DNA of 38,621 bases from Oscillospiraceae bacterium (GTDB lineage: Bacteria; Bacillota; Clostridia; Oscillospirales; Ruminococcaceae), in NCBI GenBank assembly GCA_024404915.1, contig JAKSPJ010000019.1:1-38621 (forward strand), in the 5' to 3' direction. The notes under the pieces were generated by a model, which saw nothing but the letters and a program-made list of their open reading frames with translations, searched no databases and had not been told where the DNA came from. Shown here in pieces: positions 25,159 to 33,866 of this stretch. Within the stretch, counting starts at the first letter, position 1. Each line of letters begins with the position of its first letter. The position numbers were made by a program, and so were the translations under genes.

Positions 25159-26466
25159 ATGGCAAAAATCTGGAATGAAGAAATCGAGTGCATGTCTCTG
25201 GAGGATATGAAAAAACTTCAGAGTGAACGTCTGGTCAAGCAGGTGAAGCATGTTTATGAGAACGTGCCTTACTACAAGGACCTTATGGACAAGAAGGGCG
25301 TAAAGCCGGAAGACATCCAGTCTGTGGATGACCTTCACAAGCTGCCTTTCCTCACAAAAGCAGATCTCCGTGATGCTTATCCCTATGGACTGCTGGCAAA
25401 GCCCCTGTCTGAGTGTGTCCGTATTCAGTCCACCTCCGGCACAACCGGAAAGCGTGTTGTTGCTTTCTATACGCAGAACGATATTGACCTGTGGGAAGAC
25501 TGCTGTGCAAGAGCAATCACTGCAGTTGGCGGCACAGAAGAAGATGTCTGCCAGGTCTGCTACGGTTACGGCCTCTTCACAGGCGGTCCCGGCCTGAACG
25601 GCGGTTCTCATAAGGTCGGCTGTCTGACTCTGCCTATGTCCTCCGGTAATACAGAGCGTCAGATTCAGTTTATGTGTGACCTGGAATCCACCATTCTCTG
25701 CTGCACACCTTCCTACGCTGCATACATCGGCGAAACACTCCATGATATGGGATATACACCGGATGACATCAAGCTGAAGGCCGGCATCTTCGGTGCAGAG
25801 CCCTGGACAGAAGAAATGCGCCGCTCCATCGAAAAATCCCTGGGCATCAAGGCATATGATATTTATGGCCTGACAGAGACCTCCGGCCCCGGCGTTTCCT
25901 TCGAATGCGAAGAGCAGACCGGTATGCACATCAACGAGGACCACTTCATTCCGGAAATCATTGACCCGGAAACGGGCGAAGTTCTGCCGGACGGCACCGT
26001 TGGCGAACTGGTATTCACCAGCATCACCAAGGAAGCATTCCCGCTGCTCCGTTACCGCACCCGTGACCTCTGCGTTCTCTCCAGAAAGAAGTGTTCCTGC
26101 GGCAGAACACTGATTAAGATGAGCAAGCCCATGGGCAGAAGCGATGATATGCTGATTATCCGTGGCGTAAACGTATTCCCCTCCCAGATTGAGACAGTTC
26201 TGATTGAACAGGGCTACACTCCGAACTACCTTATCGAGGTTGACCGCAAGAACAACACCGATACACTGGATGTCAACGTAGAAATGACCGCTGAGCAGAG
26301 CGCAGAAGATGCAGCTGCAATCCAGGAGCGTGAGAAGCAGCTGGCTGTTGCTATGAAGACCATGTTGGGCATCAATCCTAAGGTTCATCTCGTGGCTCCC
26401 AAGTCCATCACCAGAAGTGAAGGCAAGGCTGTTCGTGTCATCGACAAGAGAAAGCTGCACGACTGA
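25159..26466 (+). CDS. paaK: Phenylacetate-CoA ligase
   Basis: A 435-residue AMP-forming ligase activating phenylacetate or indoleacetate with ATP and CoA. Motifs are the P-loop 'STSGTTGKRV', 'YGLTETSGPGVSFEC' and 'RYRTRDLCVL' with the hinge Asp, plus C-terminal 'GRSDDMLIIRGVNVFPSQIE' typical of the PaaK family. The length matches. The start follows AAAGGA. With IorAB next to it, the likely route is aryl acetate to aryl-acetyl-CoA to aryl pyruvate (reductive carboxylation), giving a Phe or Trp precursor, or the reverse during amino-acid degradation. Confidence 0.95.
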   Translation: MAKIWNEEIECMSLEDMKKLQSERLVKQVKHVYENVPYYKDLMDKKGVKPEDIQSVDDLHKLPFLTKADLRDAYPYGLLAKPLSECVRIQSTSGTTGKRVVAFYTQNDIDLWEDCCARAITAVGGTEEDVCQVCYGYGLFTGGPGLNGGSHKVGCLTLPMSSGNTERQIQFMCDLESTILCCTPSYAAYIGETLHDMGYTPDDIKLKAGIFGAEPWTEEMRRSIEKSLGIKAYDIYGLTETSGPGVSFECEEQTGMHINEDHFIPEIIDPETGEVLPDGTVGELVFTSITKEAFPLLRYRTRDLCVLSRKKCSCGRTLIKMSKPMGRSDDMLIIRGVNVFPSQIETVLIEQGYTPNYLIEVDRKNNTDTLDVNVEMTAEQSAEDAAAIQEREKQLAVAMKTMLGINPKVHLVAPKSITRSEGKAVRVIDKRKLHD

Positions 26467-26498
26467 TTACGGCAAGACATCTAATTTTATGCAAACCC

Positions 26499-26527
26499 TT
26501 GACAATCAAGGTAAAAATGTGTATAAT
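26499..26527 (+). promoter_or_regulatory. Consensus sigma-A promoter of the zinc-ribbon gene
   Basis: TTGACA, 17-bp spacer, TATAAT, starting 33 bp after the paaK stop. No clear terminator separates paaK from it. Confidence 0.85.
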
Positions 26528-26619
26528 AGTAATGTGGGATGTTAGCAGGTGCGTTCTGTAATTCAATCCTGCGGAAATTATCCGGAGCAAACAGTCCGGT
26601 ACGAAATGGAGTGTATGTC

Positions 26620-27060
26620 ATGAGCATCTTTGATAAGGTCAGTGATGTCAGCAGAGGTCTCAGCGAAAAAGCTTCTAATGTTTCAGAAGTTAGCAACCTC
26701 AAACGCAAAATTCTGTATGAGGAAGAAAGAATTGTGGAGATTTTTGCTGATCTGGGCAAAAAGTACTACAAGAATCCGGATGAAGATCCGTCCGTGTTCC
26801 GTGCACTGTGTGACGATATCGACGCTCGTCGCCGTCGTATCAAGAAGATGAAATTCGAGTTGAACACATTGCGTGGATACAAAATGTGCCCGAAGTGTGA
26901 TGCAGAAAACAGCGAGAAAAATATTTTCTGCGGTGTCTGCGGCGCACGTCTGCCTGATCCGGAGGATGAAGATTTTACATCTCTGGAGGAGAACGATTAC
27001 TACACCGAAACAAGCAATCAGTTCTTCAATGCAGACAGCACCGGAAATATCGGTATCTGA
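26620..27060 (+). CDS. Small coiled-coil and zinc-ribbon protein
   Basis: A 146-residue soluble protein. The N-terminal 90 residues are helical and charged ('VSDVSRGLSEKASNVSEVSN' onward, then 'ARRRRIKKMKFELNTLRG'), probably a coiled coil. A zinc-ribbon follows with CPKC and CGVC pairs ('MCPKCDAENSEKNIFCGVCG'), then an acidic tail. The start at 26620 (MSIFDKVSDVS) has GGAG 8 nt upstream; the longer frame from 26539 has no site. It has its own strong promoter and terminator. Similar zinc-ribbon proteins in Firmicutes are uncharacterised, so no function is assigned. Confidence 0.85.
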   Translation: MSIFDKVSDVSRGLSEKASNVSEVSNLKRKILYEEERIVEIFADLGKKYYKNPDEDPSVFRALCDDIDARRRRIKKMKFELNTLRGYKMCPKCDAENSEKNIFCGVCGARLPDPEDEDFTSLEENDYYTETSNQFFNADSTGNIGI

Positions 27061-27076
27061 TTTCTTTTCATAAATC

Positions 27077-27113
27077 AAAAAGACTGATGTCATCTGACAT
27101 CAGTCTTTTTTGT
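27077..27113. terminator. Bidirectional terminator between the zinc-ribbon gene and GH9 gene
   Basis: A perfect 15-bp stem AAAAAGACTGATGTC / GACATCAGTCTTTTT with a 4-nt loop; T tracts on both strands. It serves the convergent genes ending at 27060 and 27129. Confidence 0.9.
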
Positions 27114-27128
27114 TTGTCCTCTGTTTGA

Positions 27129-29456
27129 TTACGCTTTCGCCAGATCCTCTGCAGTAAGAATTTTTGCAACATACTTCAGAATCTTTGTGATATCATTGGT
27201 ATCAAGGGAATTATCGTGGGTAACATCCGCATTCATTTTTCCCTGTCCCGAAATTTTAGCCGCCGCATCTTCCGCAATATAACGAGCGAGGAGAACAGCA
27301 TCAGAGACGTCAACACTATCATCACAACTGGCATCCCCCCAGAGTACACTCGGATCTGTGGAAGGTGTGCTGTCGCTCACCTTGGTGGTTGTTGTAGTAG
27401 TTGTTGTTGTGACTGAAGGTGCTGTGGTAATGGGCTTTGTGGTTGTAACAATCTCCGATGAACCTGCACCCTTGTATTCATTTGCACTGATGGAACCTGT
27501 TCCCTTGCTGCCATCCGGCTCTGTTCCGAAAATCAGAACTCCATTCTCATACACAGGAATATACTCTGTCTTAACGCAATCCTTGCTGCCCAGTCCCTTC
27601 ATGGAGTAGTCGTTGGTTTCATCCCAGTAGCTGCCATACTCCGGACACACCAGAGCCAACAGGACTTCACACTGCTGTGCACCTTCGGATACCGGCAGGA
27701 CGGCTCTTCCATCCGGGAAAGTGACCTCTACATAGTAGATATCTCCATCATACTGAACGGGCCTGGAAATCGTTGCTGGCTTGACACCGCTGCCTGCGTA
27801 CATCTCACTCTGGTTACGGTCACAGCGAATGGTCAGGTCCTCCGGATTCTTGCCTGCTGCTTTTATCTCGCTCAAGTCCATATAATAACGGACAGAGAGA
27901 TTATCTGCCACACGTGCCGGCCATGCAGAATGGTTGGTCAGTCTGATGCTGACAGTTGTGCCGCCGGAATCATGTGTTGCCTTTGCTTCCACAAAGAATT
28001 CATCATCTCTTGTTTCAGGAGGCGGGAATGTGGGATCGGACTTTCCTCCATATACGGAAACCATCTTGCAAAGCAGGGCTGTGAAGCCTGCGTTGTAGTC
28101 CGTTGCAACCTCATTGTTTATATAATTGCCACGGTCATCCACATACATGCCTGCTGTGTCCGGGCCGCCGGCCAGTGCGCCATACAGAATGTGACGGTTC
28201 TTATCCGGAATGGCAAGGTCATTCTTCCAGGAGCCATGTGCTGTTCTGTGGTGAACATTCAGCGGTGAATTCTCATCGAATCCGACCTGATAACACTGCT
28301 TCAGAGCATTGCTGCCCAATGAATAATTGATCTGTGTTTCATACATCTCAACATAGCCATCATAATTCGGATCATTCTTGAACAGATGGTCTGAACCGAC
28401 TGCTGCCAGGAAACCAAGTGTATTGGCATAACGCAGACAGCCCCAGCTGTCAACATAGCGCAAACCGCTGTCGGCCTGCTTCCCTTCATTCAGCCAGTAA
28501 TCCAGATGACGTTTTGCCTGGGCAATCCATGCGGCATCGTCTGTGTTCATTGCATACAGCAAAGTAGCACCCTGCTGAACATCATCCCAGCAGTGACACC
28601 AGGAATACTTGAGCACATCCTGGCCAAGTTCCTTGCCCAGATTCGGGATATAGCTCTCTGCTTCCTTCAGATATGCCTCATCTTTCGTGGCAATATAGAG
28701 CCAGTTTGCGGCATAGAACAAATCATCATAGAATTGTCTGGACTGATAGAAGCCCTGTGCATCGCTCTTATTGTACACATCATCACTGGGCGATGCTGCT
28801 GCAATCTTGTAGCAATTCTTTGCACTCTTCAGATAGCCTTCCAGTGTTGCACTGTCCACTCTGCCCTGCAATGCGGCATAACCTGCCGCCAGTGCTGCAG
28901 CCATCTGTCCTGCCACGCAGGAAATACCGCTTTTCGCCTCAAGATAATCTCGTGCGCCGGTCTTGTTCTGATCAGCCATTCCGTATTCATATAATTCTGC
29001 AGGTCCCCACCAGGAATGGTCAATGGTACCAATGCCCACCTGATAGATGATGGAATCCCCACGGTCACATTCCGCAAGATAATCCATAACCCACTTCAGG
29101 TTATTCACATAATTGGTCATTTCTCCGCATGACTCGATGCCGTCTGCGTATTCATACAGACCCCAGGCCAGCATTGCTGCGGAATAGGACATGGGCAGGT
29201 TGAATTTGACATGGTCACCTGCATCATACCATCCGCCGTCAACAATGTCATCCACATTGGAATCGCCTCGCCATTCCACACGGTTCCACTCCGGCAGGTG
29301 ACCTGCCTGCTGTGACTCGTAGAAAAACACTGACAACTGCAAAGATTTCGCATAGTCATACGGTGCTGCAGAAGCTGCTGTTGCCGGTACAAGCTGAGCA
29401 GTTCCCGCAAGCATTGTGACAGCTGCCAAAATTGCTGTCAATCGCTTTTTTCTCAT
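27129..29456 (-). CDS. Cellulosomal GH9 cellulase with CBM3c and type I dockerin
   Basis: A 775-residue secreted endoglucanase. Signal peptide 1-30 (cut after AASA). GH9 catalytic domain about 36-470: Asp78 and Asp81 in 'GGWYDAGDHVKF', the 'VHHRTAHGS' motif at 401-409 and catalytic acid Glu449 in 'NNEVATDYNAGF'. CBM3c about 485-645 ('FFVEAKATHDSGGTTVSIRL', 'ARVADNLSVRYYMDLSE'); the GH9-CBM3c pairing is the processive 'theme B' type. A Ser/Thr linker (about 660-703) and a type I dockerin (about 705-766) follow, with two calcium loops beginning at 'GDASCDDSVDVSDA' and 'NADVTHDNSLDTND'. It acts on cellulose outside the cell while held on a scaffoldin. The start has AGAGGGGG upstream. Monocistronic, divergent from the GH43 gene. 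Confidence 0.95.
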   Translation of the reverse strand: MRKKRLTAILAAVTMLAGTAQLVPATAASAAPYDYAKSLQLSVFFYESQQAGHLPEWNRVEWRGDSNVDDIVDGGWYDAGDHVKFNLPMSYSAAMLAWGLYEYADGIESCGEMTNYVNNLKWVMDYLAECDRGDSIIYQVGIGTIDHSWWGPAELYEYGMADQNKTGARDYLEAKSGISCVAGQMAAALAAGYAALQGRVDSATLEGYLKSAKNCYKIAAASPSDDVYNKSDAQGFYQSRQFYDDLFYAANWLYIATKDEAYLKEAESYIPNLGKELGQDVLKYSWCHCWDDVQQGATLLYAMNTDDAAWIAQAKRHLDYWLNEGKQADSGLRYVDSWGCLRYANTLGFLAAVGSDHLFKNDPNYDGYVEMYETQINYSLGSNALKQCYQVGFDENSPLNVHHRTAHGSWKNDLAIPDKNRHILYGALAGGPDTAGMYVDDRGNYINNEVATDYNAGFTALLCKMVSVYGGKSDPTFPPPETRDDEFFVEAKATHDSGGTTVSIRLTNHSAWPARVADNLSVRYYMDLSEIKAAGKNPEDLTIRCDRNQSEMYAGSGVKPATISRPVQYDGDIYYVEVTFPDGRAVLPVSEGAQQCEVLLALVCPEYGSYWDETNDYSMKGLGSKDCVKTEYIPVYENGVLIFGTEPDGSKGTGSISANEYKGAGSSEIVTTTKPITTAPSVTTTTTTTTTKVSDSTPSTDPSVLWGDASCDDSVDVSDAVLLARYIAEDAAAKISGQGKMNADVTHDNSLDTNDITKILKYVAKILTAEDLAKA

Positions 29457-29506
29457 AAAAAAGCCCCCTCTTTCTGATTGTACGGTAATACACCGCCATA
29501 CTTTTT

Positions 29507-29535
29507 ATTATGCCACAAAATATAAAAATTGTCAA
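29507..29535 (-). promoter_or_regulatory. Sigma-A promoter of the GH9 cellulase gene
   Basis: Minus strand TTGACA, 17-bp spacer, CATAAT with TGG before the -10. The matching GH43 promoter lies 84 bp away, pointing the other way; shared regulation is possible. Confidence 0.75.
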
Positions 29536-29618
29536 GTAAAATCTGAAAAAAGCATCTCTCCCATACATGCGCTTAATGAAGAAAGCCTGATTTCATATCA
29601 AAATGTTACAATTATCCA

Positions 29619-29648
29619 TTGACTTTTGTTTCCTGTATCATTTATAAT
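29619..29648 (+). promoter_or_regulatory. Sigma-A promoter of the GH43 gene
   Basis: TTGACT, 18-bp spacer, TATAAT, 33 bp before the ATG at 29682. Confidence 0.7.
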
Positions 29649-29681
29649 AATCATAAAAAATACACTCCAGGGGGAATTTAT

Positions 29682-32576
29682 ATGAAAAAGAAACGTCTAT
29701 TATCACTGATCACAGCTGCTGTGACCTCTGCTTCTGTCATTGGCATGCTGCCCTCAGTTCACGCTGCGGATTATGCCGCAGCCAAATCCCGTGTTTCTGT
29801 ACACGATCCTTCCATTTTCAAGGACAGCAAAACGGGAACCTATTATGTCTTTGGTTCGCATATTGACGCAGCAAAATCCAGCGATTTGCAAAACTGGAAG
29901 CTCTTTACCAATGGATATGCAGCCACCAACAACCGCATTTTCGGCAGCCTGTCCGCCAATCTGAAAAAGGCATTTGACTGGGCCGGTGAAGATCTGGGCG
30001 ATTGTGAAGGCGGCTTTGCAGTCTGGGCACCGGATGTAATATGGAACCCTGACTATATCAACCCCAATGGTACAAAAGGTGCATATCTGATGTATTTCTG
30101 CACCTCCTCCGACTATCGCACCTCTGTCATTGCCTATGCGGCATCTCAGAATCCGGAGGGGCCGTATACCTTCGTGGACACCCTGATTTACTCTGGTTTT
30201 ACAGATACCAATGTGACATGGGGCAATAACAGAAAGACCGTTAACCGCCGCTATTCCAATACCAATATTCAGCAGCTGATTGATGCCGGGGAAGTCACAT
30301 TCAATTCCCAGTGGTTCAATAACCATGTATTCAATAATCAGATGTTCCCCAATGCCATTGACCCTACTATTTATTACGGCACAGACGGCAAAATGTATAT
30401 GTGCTATGGCTCCTGGTCAGGCGGTATTTTCACTTTGGAAATCAATCCCCAGACGGGAAAATGCATTCATCCGAAAAGCGGCACCACTGCTGACGGCAGA
30501 ATGATTGACAGCTATTTCGGCACCAAGATTTCAGGAGGATACGGAAAATCCGGAGAAGGTCCGTTCATTGAATACAATGAGGATACAGGCTATTACTACC
30601 TATGGGAAACCTACGGCGGTCTGTTGTCCACCGGCGGCTATAATATGCGTGTTGGACGTTCTAAGAATCCCACAGGACCTTTCACAGATGCTGCCGGAAG
30701 AAATATGGTGCTGGAATCCAACACCAATCTGGACTCCATCGGCGTAAAAGTTATGACGAACTATAAGTTTTCCTCTCTGCCCCGTGCCTATATGGCATGC
30801 GGTCATAACTCTGTTCTGAAGGACGATGACGGACAATGGTATCTGTTTAATCACGCACGATTTGATGATAACTCGGAATATCATGAGGTCCGTGTCCATG
30901 CAATGAGATTCAATGAAGCCGGATGGCCTGTGGTAATGCCCTATGAATACAGTGGAGAGACCTGGTCAGAAGCAGGATATTACGACGCTGACCTGACAGG
31001 CACATATGAATTCATCAACCACGGCAATGCAACGGACGGCAATATCACCGTCTCTTCCAATATCACCCTGAATGCAGACGGCACTATTTCCGGTGCAGTG
31101 ACAGGCACATGGGAGGAAAAGAATGATAGTGCGGCCGCAACTTTTAAAATCAATAATGTTTCCTATTACGGCTATTTCAATCCACAGTATGATGAAACCG
31201 GAAAAGGCAATTATGTCATGACCTTTACCGCTGTGGGCAAGAACAACCAGACCATCTGGGGCGCACAGAAAACACCCTTCAAGGGAAAAGAATGTTCCCT
31301 GCTGTATAACCATATCGGAAGCGGTCAGTTGGTTTATGACAAATCAGCAGAAGCAGATACCACAGGCGGCATATACATCGGCAATACTAAGCTGCTGAGC
31401 AATGTGCCCTATACCATCACCAATGTCAACAGCGGTCTCGTACTGGAATCCGCAGCGACCGGACAGCCTGAACCCGGAACAGGTATTCAGCAATGGCAGA
31501 AACGAGGTTCCAAATCCGGCGACTGGAATCAGGACTTCCGTATCACAGATATGGGCAACGGCTGGTGCAGATTCACCTCCATGCAGGATGAATCCCTTTG
31601 CATCGCCATAAAATCATCCACCGCAGAAAACGGCGCCGATGTAGAATTACAGAAATATACCGGTGCTGATAATCAGCTGTTCCGCCTGGAAAATTCCGGT
31701 GACTATTTCGGCATTGTCTCCAAATGCTCCGGCGGCACAGCCGGTCTGGATGTCTATGAGTGGTCCACGAAAAACGGCGGTGTCATCAAACAATGGGAAT
31801 TCTGGGGCGGTGAATGTCAGCTTTGGAAGATTACCCCGACATATGCCATTGTGCCGGAAAACGGCTATACCATCCGTAATCTGAACAGTGCACTCTTTGT
31901 CAATGCATCAGACAATGCCCTGCTGCAGACCAGTGAAAAAACAGTATGGAATTTTGTAAGGAAGGGCGATAATAAATACCAGATTGTCAATGAAAACGGA
32001 TTGGCTGTCACCGTAGCAGATGCATCTGACGGCGCAGCCCTGACGCTGAAACAGCCGGAGGAATCTGACAGCCAGTACTTCCATATCTGGGGCAATAATG
32101 ATGGAAGCTACTCCATTCTCTCTGTACGCTCTGATGCCTCTGCCGGATTCGATGTCTATGAAATCAGCAAGGAAGAAGGCGCAAAAATCGTTCAATGGAA
32201 TTATTGGGGCGGCGATGGTCAGAAATTTATTCTGGCTCCTGCAGAATATCAGATGCAGACAACAGAAGCCACCACAACAACGATGACTTCTACTACAACG
32301 ACTACAACGACTACAACGACTACAACAACCACCACTGCTGCAGCAACAGCAGAACCTCAGAAAGTACGCCTCGGAGATACAAACTGCGATACCAATGTGG
32401 ACGTTGCAGATGCCGTTCTTCTGGCAAGACTCTTATCTGAAGACCGAACCGCAGCCGTAACAAGCCAAGGCAAGCTCAATGCGGACTGCAATCAGAATGG
32501 ACAGCTGGAACAGGATGACCTGATTACAATTCTGAAAGCGGTTGCAATGCTGATTCCATTACCGGAAACTGTATAA
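29682..32576 (+). CDS. Cellulosomal GH43 arabinanase-like enzyme with beta-trefoil and dockerin
   Basis: A 964-residue secreted enzyme. Signal peptide 1-28 (cut after SVHA). GH43 five-bladed domain about 35-440: catalytic base Asp42 (VHDPSIF), Asp227 (AIDPTIYYG) and acid Glu292 (GEGPFIEYNE). 'YGSWSGGIF' and 'GHNSVLKDDDGQWYLFNHARF' resemble extracellular endo-1,5-alpha-L-arabinanases, which also carry the beta-sandwich seen next ('LTGTYEFINHGNATDG'). Two ricin-type beta-trefoil regions follow ('YTITNVNSGLVLESA', 'YTIRNLNSALFVNA'; QxW-like ends such as 'CQLWKI'). Then come a Thr-rich linker and a type I dockerin from about 894 ('GDTNCDTNVDVADAVLLARL'). It probably trims pectic arabinan; arabinanase activity is inferred. 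The start is at 29682 with AGGGGG 7 nt upstream; the longer frame from 29619 is the promoter region. Confidence 0.92.
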   Translation: MKKKRLLSLITAAVTSASVIGMLPSVHAADYAAAKSRVSVHDPSIFKDSKTGTYYVFGSHIDAAKSSDLQNWKLFTNGYAATNNRIFGSLSANLKKAFDWAGEDLGDCEGGFAVWAPDVIWNPDYINPNGTKGAYLMYFCTSSDYRTSVIAYAASQNPEGPYTFVDTLIYSGFTDTNVTWGNNRKTVNRRYSNTNIQQLIDAGEVTFNSQWFNNHVFNNQMFPNAIDPTIYYGTDGKMYMCYGSWSGGIFTLEINPQTGKCIHPKSGTTADGRMIDSYFGTKISGGYGKSGEGPFIEYNEDTGYYYLWETYGGLLSTGGYNMRVGRSKNPTGPFTDAAGRNMVLESNTNLDSIGVKVMTNYKFSSLPRAYMACGHNSVLKDDDGQWYLFNHARFDDNSEYHEVRVHAMRFNEAGWPVVMPYEYSGETWSEAGYYDADLTGTYEFINHGNATDGNITVSSNITLNADGTISGAVTGTWEEKNDSAAATFKINNVSYYGYFNPQYDETGKGNYVMTFTAVGKNNQTIWGAQKTPFKGKECSLLYNHIGSGQLVYDKSAEADTTGGIYIGNTKLLSNVPYTITNVNSGLVLESAATGQPEPGTGIQQWQKRGSKSGDWNQDFRITDMGNGWCRFTSMQDESLCIAIKSSTAENGADVELQKYTGADNQLFRLENSGDYFGIVSKCSGGTAGLDVYEWSTKNGGVIKQWEFWGGECQLWKITPTYAIVPENGYTIRNLNSALFVNASDNALLQTSEKTVWNFVRKGDNKYQIVNENGLAVTVADASDGAALTLKQPEESDSQYFHIWGNNDGSYSILSVRSDASAGFDVYEISKEEGAKIVQWNYWGGDGQKFILAPAEYQMQTTEATTTTMTSTTTTTTTTTTTTTTTAAATAEPQKVRLGDTNCDTNVDVADAVLLARLLSEDRTAAVTSQGKLNADCNQNGQLEQDDLITILKAVAMLIPLPETV
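32277..32335. repeat. Short tandem repeat coding the Thr linker
   Basis: Nine-base ACGACTACA units are repeated and encode a poly-Thr stretch between the beta-trefoil region and the dockerin of the GH43 protein. Such tracts vary in length between strains. Confidence 0.8.
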
Positions 32577-32582
32577 CATAAT

Positions 32583-32620
32583 AAAAACAGCCTGTATTCC
32601 TGAGATACAGGCTGTTTTTT
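32583..32620. terminator. Bidirectional terminator between the GH43 and dockerin-protein genes
   Basis: A 15-bp stem AAAAACAGCCTGTAT / ATACAGGCTGTTTTT with a 7-nt loop and T tracts on both strands, between convergent genes. Confidence 0.9.
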
Positions 32621-32639
32621 GGGGGCACTCGTTTTCTGA

Positions 32640-33437
32640 TTACCAGAGGGAGGCAACATAGCCCTTGTTTTTCAGAATCTTGTTTGTGCTGTCGGTATTG
32701 TTCTTCAGATAGTTATAATCTGTCATATTTACAACACCATTCTTATCAATGTCGCAGGCTGCAATGAAGAAGTTGTAATCATAAGTTGTCCACTTGTTAT
32801 TCAGGTAAAAGTTCATTGCAGTAAGATCCTTCGAATCAATCACAGTGTCGCCATTGGCATCGCCGACCTTCACCGGACGCTCCACATACTTGATGCTGTA
32901 AGCCTTTCCGTTCAGAACCAGAACACCATTGCTGAAGGAGCACTTGTTGCCGTAAGTAATCATGGTGTATCTGTCCTCAGAACACTGTGCATAGGTGTTT
33001 GTATCTGTCAGGAAAATAGTCTGGAGACGGGAACCATTGACGTAAGTAATCTGATCGCCAATCTTCGGTGTAAAGGTCTTCTCTGTACCCATACGGATGT
33101 AAATATTGGTCTCAAAGTAATCCAATGCCAGCTGTCTTGCAAAAGCAGCAGAATTGTAAAGCGTAACATCAGAAGCATTGTTTACGGAATTGTCATATCT
33201 GTAGCCAAAACCGATTGTCTGACCAGACTTTACAGAATTGCTCCATCTTGTCTTTGACGGATACTTGTTTGCCCAATAGCGGAGTGCATCGCTCATGGGT
33301 GTCTTGAGAACCTCACGCTGATACTGCTGACAGTAGGTCTGCTTAGCGGCTGCAAATGCAGTGACTGCCTGTGCACTGCAAACGACGGATACAGCTGCGC
33401 ATGCAATTGCTGCGACTTTTCTCTTCAAAGCTTTCAT
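32640..33437 (-). CDS. Secreted dockerin protein with unrecognised N-terminal domain
   Basis: A 265-residue protein. Signal peptide 1-29 (ends VTAFA). Residues about 32-185 form a domain I cannot name, with 'DALRYWANKYPSKTRW', 'FGYRYDNSVNNASDVTLYNS' and two cysteines near 149 and 163. Residues 191-250 are a dockerin with two calcium-binding loops, DANGDTVIDSKD (193-204) and DIDKNGVVNMTD (229-240). Its sequence differs clearly from the two other dockerins here, so it may bind a different cohesin. The start at 33437 has GAGG upstream, and it has its own consensus promoter. Probably a cellulosome component or surface-held protein; enzymatic activity is unknown. Confidence 0.85.
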   Translation of the reverse strand: MKALKRKVAAIACAAVSVVCSAQAVTAFAAAKQTYCQQYQREVLKTPMSDALRYWANKYPSKTRWSNSVKSGQTIGFGYRYDNSVNNASDVTLYNSAAFARQLALDYFETNIYIRMGTEKTFTPKIGDQITYVNGSRLQTIFLTDTNTYAQCSEDRYTMITYGNKCSFSNGVLVLNGKAYSIKYVERPVKVGDANGDTVIDSKDLTAMNFYLNNKWTTYDYNFFIAACDIDKNGVVNMTDYNYLKNNTDSTNKILKNKGYVASLW

Positions 33438-33488
33438 ATTTTTTACCTCACAAAATATAATTTTATTGCACATCACCGTGCATGCTGT

Positions 33489-33517
33489 ATTATACCACTT
33501 GTTGTATTCTTTGTCAA
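33489..33517 (-). promoter_or_regulatory. Consensus sigma-A promoter of the dockerin-protein gene
   Basis: Minus strand TTGACA, 17-bp spacer, TATAAT with TGG before the -10. Confidence 0.85.
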
Positions 33518-33827
33518 TATTAGTATTTGTAATTTAATAATTACATAAATAAAATATTATTGTGATTTTGACTTTTTCAAATCATATGCGCAAAATAATA
33601 CAATATCTGCAACATTTTGTTGTTTCATATGATTATTACAATTATATAGTCGCAATATATGACCATTATGTTTAATAATTGCGAATGGATTATCAAAATC
33701 GTGTACTATGTTTTCAGACTGTGCAAAAATATTGTTGAGATAAAGCAACATTTTCATATATCCTTCAGAAAGCAATATTATACTTAATTATTAAGTTCAG
33801 TTTCATATTCTTCATATTTTTTATCAT
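33518..33827. other. AT-rich spacer, no confident gene
   Basis: This stretch is markedly richer in A+T than the flanking genes. It holds one 72-codon minus-strand frame (33557-33775) beginning MLSEGYMKML and ending DLKKSKSQ. Its only purine-rich site (GAAGGA) is too close to the second ATG, and no promoter is evident. It could be a small gene, a decayed remnant or chance. Confidence 0.4.
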
Positions 33828-33864
33828 AAAAAATCGCTGCAGTATTTCACTGCAGCGATTTTAG
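33828..33864 (-). terminator. Terminator of the lar-rlmA operon
   Basis: Perfect 12-bp stem AATCGCTGCAGT / ACTGCAGCGATT with a 5-nt loop, followed on the minus strand by TTTTTT. It begins 3 bp after the rlmA stop. Confidence 0.9.
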
Positions 33865-33866
33865 TA

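Noticed and set aside
25123..26460. Minus-strand open frame of 445 codons
   Set aside because: It is antisense to the phenylacetate-CoA ligase gene; the ligase has all family motifs and a ribosome site, this frame has neither.
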